Under the pieces are notes generated by a model, which saw nothing but the letters and a program-made list of their open reading frames with translations, was not told the origin of the DNA and did not search any database. A stretch of 35,992 nucleotides of DNA from Allobosea sp. 12-68-7 (GTDB taxonomy: Bacteria; Pseudomonadota; Alphaproteobacteria; Rhizobiales; Beijerinckiaceae), in contig NCCO01000024.1 of assembly GCA_002279705.1 (NCBI GenBank), positions 1 to 35,992 of the forward strand. The letters are read 5' to 3'. This document shows positions 8,974 through 16,992 of this stretch, one piece after another. How positions within the stretch are numbered: position 1 is the stretch's first letter; each line of letters opens with the position of its first letter. Both the position numbers and the translations under genes were made by a program.

Positions 8974-10167
8974 ATGTCGCTCCCGACGACCCCGCCCCCT
9001 CCCCTCGCCGGCCTGCGTGTCCTCGAACTCGCGCGCATCCTCGCCGGGCCCTGGATCGGCCAGGTGCTGGCCGATCTCGGCGCCGATGTCGTCAAGGTCG
9101 AGGCGCCCGAGGGTGACGACACCCGCAAATGGGGGCCGCCCTTCGTCGAGGGCACGGGCGAGGAGCATCTCTCGGCCGCCTATTTCCATTCCGCCAATCG
9201 CGGCAAGCGCTCGATCACGGCCGATTTCCGCACGCCCGAAGGCCAGGCGCTGGTGCGCCGGCTCGCTGCCCATGCCGATGTCGTGGTCGAGAACTTCAAG
9301 GTCGGCGGGCTGGAGAAATACGGCCTCGACGCCGCCTCGCTGCGCGCAGCCTATCCCCGCCTGATCTATTGCTCGGTCACGGGCTTCGGCCAGACCGGCC
9401 CCTATGCGCCGCGCGCCGGCTACGACTTCCTGGTCCAGGGCATGGGCGGGGTGATGTCGCTGACCGGCGAGCCGGAGGGTGCGCCGATGAAGGCGGCCTA
9501 TGCGACGGCGGACATCTATACCGGGCTCTACGCCACGATCGGCATCCTCTCGGCGCTGCGCCGGCGCGACACCACCGGCGAGGGCGCGACGCTCGACATG
9601 GCGCTGCTCGACAGCCAGATCGCCGTGCTCGGCAATCAGGCGCTGAACTATCTCGTCTCGGGCCAATTGCCGCCACGGCTCGGCAATGCCCACCCCAATA
9701 TCGTGCCCTATGACGTGTTCCCGGCCGCGGACGGGCACATCATCATCGCCACCGGCAATGACGGGCAGTGGCGCAAGCTCTGTGAGGTGCTGGGCGAGCC
9801 GGCGCTGGCGGACGACCCCGCCTATGTCGACAACCGTTCGCGGGTGAAGAACCGCGTCGTGCTCACCGTGCGGCTGCACAGTCTCTGCCAGCGCTACTCC
9901 AAGGCGGATCTCTTGGCGGCGCTCGAGAAGGTCAGTGTTCCGGCCGGCCCGATCAATGCCGTCGACGAGGTCTTCGCAGACTCGCAGGTTCTGGCGCGCG
10001 GCATCAGGGTCGATCTGGCAAGCGACGTCGCGAAGGGCGGCGCGATCCCCACCGTCGCTTCGCCGATCGTCATGGACGGTGTCCGGCAGGTGTCGCCGCG
10101 CCCGAGCCCGCGGCTCGGTGAACATGCCGACGAGATTTTGAACGATCCGGCCTGGGGAGGCGGCTGA
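8974..10167 (+). CDS. gcdG: CaiB/BaiF class III CoA-transferase (glutarate CoA-transferase-like)
   Basis: This 397-residue family III CoA-transferase has the typical start LAGLRVLELARILAGPWIGQ (residues 11-30), the CoA-binding VKVEAPEGDDTR and the catalytic aspartate Asp180 in AYATADIYTGLYA, where the family forms a glutamyl/aspartyl-CoA anhydride. Beside gcdH the natural substrate is glutarate, with succinyl-CoA as donor, giving glutaryl-CoA for the dehydrogenase. That is how GcdG is described in Pseudomonas. No strong ribosome-binding site is visible before the ATG; the upstream DNA is the palindromic repeat. The gene ends ten bases before the convergent VapC stop codon. Confidence 0.85.
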   Translation: MSLPTTPPPPLAGLRVLELARILAGPWIGQVLADLGADVVKVEAPEGDDTRKWGPPFVEGTGEEHLSAAYFHSANRGKRSITADFRTPEGQALVRRLAAHADVVVENFKVGGLEKYGLDAASLRAAYPRLIYCSVTGFGQTGPYAPRAGYDFLVQGMGGVMSLTGEPEGAPMKAAYATADIYTGLYATIGILSALRRRDTTGEGATLDMALLDSQIAVLGNQALNYLVSGQLPPRLGNAHPNIVPYDVFPAADGHIIIATGNDGQWRKLCEVLGEPALADDPAYVDNRSRVKNRVVLTVRLHSLCQRYSKADLLAALEKVSVPAGPINAVDEVFADSQVLARGIRVDLASDVAKGGAIPTVASPIVMDGVRQVSPRPSPRLGEHADEILNDPAWGGG

Positions 10168-10176
10168 GTGGCTCCC

Positions 10177-10563
10177 CTACCAAAGGCGGCGAGCGCCGAG
10201 CGCGTCGAAGGCGATGTCGGGCGAGACAATCGTGAGGTTCTCTACAATGGCCTGCCCTGCCAGCATGCGGTCGAATGGATCGCGCGGTTCGGCTTTGATC
10301 GAACCAGCCAGCAGCGCATGCGCGGAGTTCAACGGCAAGATGAGAAGCCTGTCGGCGCCAAGGGCATCGTCGAAATTCGCGATGATGCCCTCCACGCCCG
10401 GCAACTTGCCGATGCGATGCTTGTTTGTGATCTCCATAGCCGAGAGCGGACTGACATAGACGTCGTTGCGGGGTTCTTGAATCGCTTCGAGAACCATCTC
10501 GCTCAAGCTCCTGCCCCCGAGCCAAAACCAGAGCAGGGTCGAGGTGTCGAGCAACAATCTCAT
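10177..10563 (-). CDS. vapC: PIN-domain toxin, VapC family
   Basis: This 128-residue PIN-domain ribonuclease is the toxin of a type II toxin-antitoxin pair. The acidic metal-binding residues are in place: Asp6 (MRLLLDTSTLLW), Glu44 (SPLSAMEITNKHRIGKL), Asp95 and Asp98 (EPRDPFDRMLAGQA) and Asp116 (TIVSPDIAFDALG). The ATG at 10563 overlaps the antitoxin stop as ATGA, which fixes the start and implies translational coupling. The module is antisense to the flanking catabolic genes, tail to tail with the CoA-transferase. The target RNA is unknown. Confidence 0.9.
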   Translation of the reverse strand: MRLLLDTSTLLWFWLGGRSLSEMVLEAIQEPRNDVYVSPLSAMEITNKHRIGKLPGVEGIIANFDDALGADRLLILPLNSAHALLAGSIKAEPRDPFDRMLAGQAIVENLTIVSPDIAFDALGARRLW

Positions 10564-10808
10564 TCGCCGCGGCTTTCCCACCGGGCCAGTTCGTCATCGG
10601 GCATCGGCTCGAAAAAGGCCGGGCCGAGTTCGAATTGGCCAGCGAATCGTCCAGGCTTACGCTTGAGCTGCGGCTGGGATGACTCGATCGGCACCAGCCG
10701 CGCGATCGGCTTGTCGCGGCGCGAGATCACGACCTCGCCGCCCTTCTCGACTTCTTCGAGCAGGCGCGACAGGTGGGTCTTCGCTTCATGGATGGTGACG
10801 CGTGTCAT
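10560..10808 (-). CDS. Phd/YefM-family antitoxin
   Basis: This 82-residue antitoxin has an N-terminal Phd/YefM DNA-binding fold (MTRVTIHEAKTHLSRLLEEV followed by a GGEVVISRRDKPIARLVPI strand region, residues 1-41). Its C-terminus is rich in charged and aromatic residues (FELGPAFFEPMPDDELARW) that normally wraps the toxin. It overlaps the VapC start by four bases. The ATG at 10808 gives the standard family N-terminus. Upstream lies a 12-base perfect palindrome at 10841-10852 that may be its own operator. Confidence 0.88.
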   Translation of the reverse strand: MTRVTIHEAKTHLSRLLEEVEKGGEVVISRRDKPIARLVPIESSQPQLKRKPGRFAGQFELGPAFFEPMPDDELARWESRGE

Positions 10809-10840
10809 GGCGGCCTCCGGCCCATCCTTCGACATGACCG

Positions 10841-10852
10841 ACTTAGCTAAGT
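10841..10852. promoter_or_regulatory. candidate operator of the Phd/VapC module
   Basis: ACTTAGCTAAGT is a perfect 12-base palindrome, 33 bases upstream of the antitoxin start and 17 bases upstream of the divergent TPP-enzyme gene. Phd-type antitoxins repress their own promoter by binding palindromes of this size. A role here is inferred from position. Confidence 0.5.
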
Positions 10853-10868
10853 TTCAGGAACAGGGTCA

Positions 10869-12545
10869 ATGGCAATGACGATGCGCACCGGCGGGCAGAT
10901 CCTCGTCGACCAACTCCTGATCCATGGCGCGACCGACGCCTTCTGCGTGCCCGGCGAGAGCTATCTCGCCGTGCTCGACGCGCTGCACGACGCCAAGCTG
11001 AAGGTCACGATCTGCCGGGCCGAGGGCGGCGCTTGCATGATGGCCGAGGCTGCGGGCAAGCTGACGGGAAAGCCCGGCATCTGCTTCGTCACGCGCGGGC
11101 CGGGCGCCACCAACGCCTCGCCCGGCGTCCATATCGCCCATCAGGATTCGACGCCGCTGATCCTGTTCGTCGGCCAGATCGACCGCTCGATGCGCGAGCG
11201 CGAGGCCTTTCAGGAACTCGACTACCGCGCCGTCTTCGGCACCATGACGAAATGGGCGACCGAGATCGACCAGGCCGAGCGCATCCCCGAGATCATCAGC
11301 CGAGCCTTCCATGTCGCGACCTCGGGCCGGCCCGGCCCGGTGGTGATCGCGCTGCCCGAGGACATGCTGACCGACGTCGTCGAAGCGGTCGACGCCGAAC
11401 CTTATCAGGTGACGGAGACCCACCCGTCCCTCCTGCAGACGATCGACCTGCAGAAGCGGCTCTGGGCGGCGAAGTCGCCGGTCGCGATCCTCGGCGGCTC
11501 GCGCTGGGACCCGCAGGCGATCGCGCGCTTCCAGCGCTTCGCCGAGCGCTTCGACCTGCCTGTTGCCGTCTCCTTCCGGCGGCAGATGCTGTTCCCGGCC
11601 GACCACCCCAACTTCGCCGGCGATCTCGGCATCGGCCCCAACCCGAAGCTGCTGGCGCGGATCAAGGAGAGCGATCTCGTCATCCTCGTCGGCGGGCGGC
11701 TCTCGGAGATGCCGAGCCAGTCTTACACACTGTTCGGCATTCCCAATCCGGGCCGGCCGCTGGTGCATGTCCATCCCGACCCGGAAGAACTGGGGCGGGT
11801 CTACCGGCCGACGCTGGCCATCAACGCCTCGCCCACCGCCTTCTGCGCGGCACTGGAGACCGTGCATCCGCCGCAGCAGATCGCCTGGGCCGGTGCGGCG
11901 GCAGCGGCGCATGAAGCCTATCTCGGCTGGAGCGAGCAGCCGGCGCCGGTGGCGGGGACGTTCCACCCTGGCGAAATGGTGCGCTGGCTGCGCAACCACC
12001 TGCCGGACGACGCGATCCTCTGCAACGGCGCCGGCAATTACGCGACCTGGGTGCACCGCTTCCACCGCTTCACGAAGTTCGCGACGCAGTTGGCCCCGAC
12101 GTCGGGCTCGATGGGCTATGGCGTGCCGGCTGCGATCGGCGCCAAGCGGCTCTATCCGGAGCGCACCGTCGTGGCCTTCGCCGGCGACGGCTGCTTCCTG
12201 ATGAACGGGCAGGATTTCGCGACCGCCGTCCAGTATGATCTCCCGGTCATCGTCATCGTCGTCGACAACGGCATGTACGGAACGATCCGGATGCATCAGG
12301 AGCGGGAGTATCCGGGCCGCATCTCGGCGACGACGCTGAAGAATCCCGACTTCGCGGCCTATGCGCGGGCCTTTGGCGGGCATGGCGAGCGCGTCGAGAC
12401 GACCGAGCAGTTCGGCCCGGCCTTCGAGCGGGCCGTCGCCTCGGGCAAGCCCTCGATCATTCACTGCCTGCTCGATCCGGAGGCGATCACGCCGGCCAAG
12501 TCGCTGTCGACGATCCGCGCGGAGGCGCTGGCGGCCCAAGGGTGA
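10869..12545 (+). CDS. thiamine-pyrophosphate-dependent enzyme, acetolactate-synthase-like
   Basis: This 558-residue enzyme of the TPP (acetolactate synthase/benzoylformate decarboxylase) superfamily has three domains: N-terminal Pyr domain with the cofactor-activating glutamate Glu52 (ICRAEGGACMMAEAAGKLTG), central domain (about 195-330), and C-terminal PP domain with the Mg-diphosphate motif GDG...N (Gly439-Asp440-Gly441, Asn446). The sequence does not fix the substrate. It is not a standard biosynthetic IlvB, since no ilvN small subunit follows. AGGAACAGGG precedes the ATG at 10869; the ATG at 10875 is an alternative start. It lies downstream of the gcdG-like gene but is separated from it by the antisense toxin-antitoxin pair. 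Confidence 0.85.
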   Translation: MAMTMRTGGQILVDQLLIHGATDAFCVPGESYLAVLDALHDAKLKVTICRAEGGACMMAEAAGKLTGKPGICFVTRGPGATNASPGVHIAHQDSTPLILFVGQIDRSMREREAFQELDYRAVFGTMTKWATEIDQAERIPEIISRAFHVATSGRPGPVVIALPEDMLTDVVEAVDAEPYQVTETHPSLLQTIDLQKRLWAAKSPVAILGGSRWDPQAIARFQRFAERFDLPVAVSFRRQMLFPADHPNFAGDLGIGPNPKLLARIKESDLVILVGGRLSEMPSQSYTLFGIPNPGRPLVHVHPDPEELGRVYRPTLAINASPTAFCAALETVHPPQQIAWAGAAAAAHEAYLGWSEQPAPVAGTFHPGEMVRWLRNHLPDDAILCNGAGNYATWVHRFHRFTKFATQLAPTSGSMGYGVPAAIGAKRLYPERTVVAFAGDGCFLMNGQDFATAVQYDLPVIVIVVDNGMYGTIRMHQEREYPGRISATTLKNPDFAAYARAFGGHGERVETTEQFGPAFERAVASGKPSIIHCLLDPEAITPAKSLSTIRAEALAAQG

Positions 12546-12654
12546 TGGGGCTGCCGCCGCATCGCGAAAAAAATGTTAACCGCATCGGTGAACCTGCGCT
12601 GAACCTTTTGCGACCATTCCTCGTTGACCAGCCGATTGGCAGAGGATGACGACG

Positions 12655-13161
12655 ATGGCGGCGCGGCGGATGACGATGTTGGGGCTTGCGGCGGCCATGG
12701 CCGCTTCGGGCGCGCCGTCGGTCCAGGCGGCGAACCTGTTCGAAGAGCTCGGCCGCGCCATTTTCGGCGGCGGCCCGCGTCTGCGGGCGACCCCGATCTA
12801 TGAGTATGACGAACCGCAGCAGCGCCTGCCCAAGGCGAAGGCACCCGAGGTCTCGTCGAAGCCGAAGCCGCCCGTGGTCCAGCTCGATCCGGCCACCGAT
12901 CCGAACTGGTATCTGAAGGACCCGACGCTGCGCCGCGGCGACATCGTCGTCACCGCCCAGGGCGTGATGGTCTATCAGGGAACCCGCGGTGGCGACGACA
13001 ATCGCCGTGCCGACTTCACCGCGCTCGGTGGTGGCAAGGACAGCAAGGGCTGGAAGCAGCAGCTCGAGATGGCCGCAGCCGGCGGCCGCAGCTTCTTCGA
13101 CAGTGTCACTGCGCCGCCAAAGCCGGCGATCACAGCCCAGGCCGCGGCGAAGACGAACTGA
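12655..13161 (+). CDS. small exported protein of unknown function
   Basis: This 168-residue protein has a signal peptide (basic MAARRMTM, hydrophobic LGLAAAMAA, cleavage probably after SVQA). The mature part has a proline/lysine-rich linker (LPKAKAPEVSSKPKPPVVQ) and a more conserved-looking core around PNWYLKDPTLRRGDIVVTAQ and GVMVYQGTRG. The core resembles short conserved hypothetical proteins of Rhizobiales; no enzymatic motif is visible. The ATG at 12655 is nine bases after AGAGG. An ATG at 12646 directly abuts that site and is a less likely start. The gene is convergent with transaldolase, 27 bases apart. Confidence 0.75.
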   Translation: MAARRMTMLGLAAAMAASGAPSVQAANLFEELGRAIFGGGPRLRATPIYEYDEPQQRLPKAKAPEVSSKPKPPVVQLDPATDPNWYLKDPTLRRGDIVVTAQGVMVYQGTRGGDDNRRADFTALGGGKDSKGWKQQLEMAAAGGRSFFDSVTAPPKPAITAQAAAKTN

Positions 13162-13188
13162 TCCGCGGCCTGTCCGCCCGCTCTCGGC

Positions 13189-14145
13189 TCAGGCGAGGCG
13201 CGCGGCGACGAGCTTGCGCAGGCTCCTGAGGTCCTTGACGAAGCCGCGGATGCCTTCGGCGAGCTTCTCTGTCGCCATGGCGTCCTCGTTCAGCGCGAAG
13301 CGGAACGCGGTCTCATCCAGATCGAGCCTGGCGGGCGGTTCACCCACCGAATCCGGAGACAGTCTGCGCGGCAGATCGCCCTTGGCCGCCGCCAGTTCGT
13401 CGAGCAGCGAGGGGCCGATGGTCAGACGGTCGCAGCCGGCCAGCGCCTCGATCTCGCCCGTGTTGCGGAACGAGGCGCCCATCACCACGGTCTGAATGCC
13501 GAAGGTCTTGTAGTAGGCGTAGATGCTCTTCACCGAGACGACGCCCGGGTCGGTCTCGGCGGTGTAGGGACCGCCGCCGGCCTTGACGTGCCAGTCGAGG
13601 ATGCGGCCGACGAAGGGCGAGATCAGAAAGGCGCCGGCATCCGCGCAGGCCACCGCCTGCGGCAGGGAAAACAGCAGGGTCAGGTTGCAGTCGATGCCCT
13701 CGGCCTGCAGCACCTTGGCCGCCTGGATGCCCTCCCAGGTCGAGGCGACCTTGACCAGGATGCGATCCTTCTCGATCCCACGCTCCCGATAGGCGGCGAT
13801 GAGCGCGCGCGCCTTTTCGATCGTGGCGTTGGTGTCGAAGGACAGATCGGCATCGACCTCGGTCGAGACCCGGCCGGGGACGATCTTGGTCAGTTCGGCG
13901 CCGAAGGTGACGGCGAGGCGGTCGCAGACGGCATGGACGGTGTCGGCGCCCCGGCCGGCCTTCCTGCCCCAGAGGATCGCCTCGTCGACCAGATCGGCAT
14001 AGGCCGGCGTCTCGACCGCCTTCAGGATCAGGGTCGGATTCGTCGTGCAATCGACCGGAGCGAGCCGGCGGACCGCTTCGATATCGCCGGTATCGGCGAC
14101 CACGGTGGTCATCTGGCGGAGTTGGTCGAGCTTGGAGGCGGTCAT
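13189..14145 (-). CDS. tal: transaldolase
   Basis: This 318-residue transaldolase of the TalB type works in the non-oxidative pentose phosphate pathway, moving a dihydroxyacetone unit from sedoheptulose-7-phosphate to glyceraldehyde-3-phosphate. The N-terminal [13 protein letters not shown] (about residues 31-43) and the Schiff-base Lys132 in [13 protein letters not shown] match the E. coli TalB layout, including the residue number. Later [20 protein letters not shown] is the conserved phosphate-site region. The ATG at 14145 follows GGGATCGCC. Length equals the usual 315-320. It is a single gene, divergent from the truncated binding-protein gene. Confidence 0.95.
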   Translation of the reverse strand: MTASKLDQLRQMTTVVADTGDIEAVRRLAPVDCTTNPTLILKAVETPAYADLVDEAILWGRKAGRGADTVHAVCDRLAVTFGAELTKIVPGRVSTEVDADLSFDTNATIEKARALIAAYRERGIEKDRILVKVASTWEGIQAAKVLQAEGIDCNLTLLFSLPQAVACADAGAFLISPFVGRILDWHVKAGGGPYTAETDPGVVSVKSIYAYYKTFGIQTVVMGASFRNTGEIEALAGCDRLTIGPSLLDELAAAKGDLPRRLSPDSVGEPPARLDLDETAFRFALNEDAMATEKLAEGIRGFVKDLRSLRKLVAARLA

Positions 14146-14347
14146 GGCGATCCCGTCGCAGGCAGAGGCTTGAGATCGGAAGGTGGGATGCCCGGACGGG
14201 AGGGTCAACCCGCTCCGGCACAGGGTAGCCGTGCAAAGCGACAAAGCGCCCGGACGTCCCGATCATGACGGGAGCTTCATGGATATGTCATATGCGCAGA
14301 CTACCGCCAGCGCAGACCCGCCCAGGACTTATCACCAGGAGACCACC

Positions 14348-15223
14348 ATGCGCTTCAAGGAGCAGACGATCGACGCGTTCAAGGCGAAGCATCCCAAGGT
14401 CGAGATCAGCTTCGTGCGCGACGGAACGCCGCGCGTGATGGCCAAGCTGCGGGCCGAGTTCGAGGCCGGCGCTCCGCAGCCCGACCTGCTCCTGATCGCC
14501 GACGCCGTGACGATGGAGGGGCTCAAGAAGGAAAACCGGCTGCTGGCCCACGAGAAGGCCGACATCTCGGCCTATCCGGCCGGCATCCACGACCCCGCCA
14601 GGTTCTGGTTCGCGACCAAGCTGATCACCACCGGCATCGTCTACAACACCAAGGCGCCGATGAAGCCGGCGAGCTGGCTCGACCTGACCAAGCCGGAGGC
14701 CAAGAACCTGCTGGCGATGCCGAGCCCGCTGAACTCGGGCGCAGCGATGATCCACACGATCACGCTGAGCAGCAACCTGCCGACCGGCTGGGCCTTCTAC
14801 GAAGCGCTGAAGGCGAATGGCGCACTCGCCGCCGGTGCCAATGGCGACATCCTGCGCCAGGTCGCGACCGGCGAGAAGCTCTACTGCATGATCGTCGACT
14901 TCATGCCGATCCGCGAGAAGGCCAAGGGCGCCCCCGTCGAGTTCGTCTTCCCGAGCGAGGGCGTCTCGGCCGTCAGCGAGCCGGTCGCAATCCTGAAGAC
15001 CAGCAAAAACCCTGAAGCCGCCAAGGCCTTCGTCGACTTCCTGCTGTCCAAGGACGGTCAGGAACTGGCGCTCAAGCAGGGCTATGTCGCGGCGCATCCC
15101 GATGTCGCCCTGCCGGCCGGCTACCCCGCCCGCAGCGCGATCAAGCTGATGCCGTTCGACGCCGCCAAGGCGCTCGCCGACGAGGCCACCGCACGGAAGC
15201 GCTTCAGCACGATCTTCGAGTGA
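14348..15223 (+). CDS. ABC transporter substrate-binding protein lacking its signal peptide (N-terminally truncated)
   Basis: This 291-residue protein resembles the periplasmic iron/2-aminoethylphosphonate binding-protein family. Recognisable parts are AKLRAEFEAGAPQPDLLLIADAVTME, IVYNTKAP, PSPLNSGAA and EPVAILKTSKNPEAAKAFVD. It begins MRFKEQTIDAFKAKHPKVEI, where homologues carry a signal peptide and a first strand (typically a YTSQP-like segment) before the matching AFK-x-HP-x-V. Roughly 35-40 residues are therefore missing. The ATG at 14348 has a strong AGGAGACCACC site. An ATG at 14279 with GGGAG upstream would add a non-hydrophobic leader that is no signal peptide. The gene overlaps the permease by four bases. 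The product probably cannot be exported by Sec. Confidence 0.7.
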   Translation: MRFKEQTIDAFKAKHPKVEISFVRDGTPRVMAKLRAEFEAGAPQPDLLLIADAVTMEGLKKENRLLAHEKADISAYPAGIHDPARFWFATKLITTGIVYNTKAPMKPASWLDLTKPEAKNLLAMPSPLNSGAAMIHTITLSSNLPTGWAFYEALKANGALAAGANGDILRQVATGEKLYCMIVDFMPIREKAKGAPVEFVFPSEGVSAVSEPVAILKTSKNPEAAKAFVDFLLSKDGQELALKQGYVAAHPDVALPAGYPARSAIKLMPFDAAKALADEATARKRFSTIFE

Positions 15224-16965
15224 CCGTCGCCCTCCAGACGCACTGGCGAGAGCCTGGGCCGCGCCCTCCATGGCGCGGCCTTAAACTACGGGCAGGCCTC
15301 GGCCTGCCGTTGCTGGTCACCGTCTGCGCGATCTTTTTCGGCGCCCTGCCCTTCCTGCGGCTGGCGGCCGCGGCCTTCGCGCCGGGCTGGCAGTTCTCGC
15401 CCGAGGCGGCACTGGCAGAGATCGGCAGCCGGGCCGCCGTCAACGCGACGCTGCACACGCTGGAGACCGCAGGCCTCTCGGCGATCGGCGCGTTGCTGAT
15501 CGGCGGCTCGGCCGCCATCCTGCTCGCCGTCACCGATGTGCGCGGCAAGCGGACGATCGCGTTTGGGCTCGTCTTCTCGATGATGATCGCGCCGCAGGTG
15601 GCGGCGCTGGCCTTCCTCAGCCTGCTCGCGCCGCATTCGCCGATTCTGGCCTTCATCGGCCTCTCGCCGGCGCCCGGCACGCCCAACCCGCTGCTCGGAC
15701 GCGGCGGCATCGCGCTGGTGATGGCGCTTCATCACGCCCCTCTGGTGGCGATCACGCTCTGGACCGGCCTGCGCAGCGTGCCGCATTCGCTGATCGAAGC
15801 CGCCCAGATGGAGGGCGCTGGACCCGCGACCATCATCGGGCGCGTCCTGCTGCCGGTGCTGCGGCCGCAGATCATCGCTGCGGCGCTGCTGGCCTTCGTG
15901 GCGGGCGTCGGCAATTTCGGCATTCCGGCGCTGCTCGGCCTGCCGGTCAACTATCTGACGCTGCCGACACTGATCTATCGCCGGCTGTCGAGCTTCGGGC
16001 CCGCCGGCCTGCCCGATGCGGCGGCGCTGTCGATCCTCGTCGCGCTGGTGGCGGCGGTGGGCATCGCGGCCGGCATGCTGGCGACGCGCCGGGCCGGCGG
16101 CAAAGTCGAGATCGAGCGCCCCCTGGAGCCATTCTGGATGCTCGGGCGGGCTCGCCCGATCGTGCTGGGCGGGCTTCTCCTGCTGCTGACGATCAAGCTC
16201 GGCCTGCCTTTCCTCGCCCTGCTGGCGGAGGCTCTGACACCCGCGCTCGGCGTCGCGCTCAGCTGGCAGAGCCTGACCTTCGACAAGTTCGCGGAAGTGC
16301 TGCTGCGGCAGGATGTGACGGTCAGGGCGTTCCGCAACTCCTTCCTCTTCGCCGGCAGCGCCGCGGTGATCCTCGCCCTCGCGGCGATCGCCTTCGCCTA
16401 TGCGCTCGAGCGGCGCATGGGTCGCGCGAGGCGCGTCGTGGAGGCGGTGATCGAGCTTCCCTACGCGCTGCCCGGCGTCGTGCTCGCCATCGCCTGCATC
16501 CTGATGTTCCTGAAGCCGCTGCCGCTGCTGGGCGTCAGCATCTATGCGACGCCCTTCATCATCCTCTTCGCCTATCTGGCGCGCTTCCTGCCACTCGCCC
16601 TGAAGGCCCCGCTGGCAGCGATGGCCCAGATCGAGGCGCATCACGAGGAGGCCGCCAAGCTCGACGGCGTGACGCTCTGGCAGATGCTGCGCTTCATCGT
16701 CGCGCCGATCCTGGCGCCGGCGGCGATGGTCAGCGCGCTGATGGTGTTTCTGGTCGCCTTCAACGAACTGACGGTCTCGGCGCTGCTGTGGTCGTCGGGC
16801 ACGGAGACGCTGGGCGTCGTGCTGTTCTCGCTGAAGGAAGCCGGCCTTGCGGGCGAGGCTGCGGCCGTGGCGATCAGCGCTTCCGGGGTGATCCTGGCTG
16901 CGATGCTGGTTCTCGACCTGCTGGCGAAGCGGCTGCCCGGAAACGTCCTGCCCTGGCGGATCTGA
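15220..16965 (+). CDS. ABC transporter permease, tandem (fused) iron/phosphonate type
   Basis: This 581-residue integral membrane protein consists of two fused binding-protein-dependent permease halves, as in FbpB/PhnV-like importers, with about twelve predicted membrane segments. Each half carries an EAA-type loop that contacts the ATPase: AAQMEGAGPATIIGRVLLPV (about residues 191-210) and AAKLDGVTLWQMLRFIVAPI (about 479-498). The GTG start at 15220 overlaps the binding-protein stop as GTGA. No ATPase gene follows: the next gene, 27 bases on, is a convergent LysR regulator. The transporter must borrow an ATPase from elsewhere or be non-functional. Confidence 0.88.
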   Translation: MTVALQTHWREPGPRPPWRGLKLRAGLGLPLLVTVCAIFFGALPFLRLAAAAFAPGWQFSPEAALAEIGSRAAVNATLHTLETAGLSAIGALLIGGSAAILLAVTDVRGKRTIAFGLVFSMMIAPQVAALAFLSLLAPHSPILAFIGLSPAPGTPNPLLGRGGIALVMALHHAPLVAITLWTGLRSVPHSLIEAAQMEGAGPATIIGRVLLPVLRPQIIAAALLAFVAGVGNFGIPALLGLPVNYLTLPTLIYRRLSSFGPAGLPDAAALSILVALVAAVGIAAGMLATRRAGGKVEIERPLEPFWMLGRARPIVLGGLLLLLTIKLGLPFLALLAEALTPALGVALSWQSLTFDKFAEVLLRQDVTVRAFRNSFLFAGSAAVILALAAIAFAYALERRMGRARRVVEAVIELPYALPGVVLAIACILMFLKPLPLLGVSIYATPFIILFAYLARFLPLALKAPLAAMAQIEAHHEEAAKLDGVTLWQMLRFIVAPILAPAAMVSALMVFLVAFNELTVSALLWSSGTETLGVVLFSLKEAGLAGEAAAVAISASGVILAAMLVLDLLAKRLPGNVLPWRI

Positions 16966-16992
16966 CCCTGGTCCAGCAGCCCGACGGCGCCG

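Noticed and set aside
10866-12539. Minus-strand frame opposite the TPP enzyme (557 codons)
   Set aside because: Antisense shadow with arginine-rich composition and no recognisable motif.
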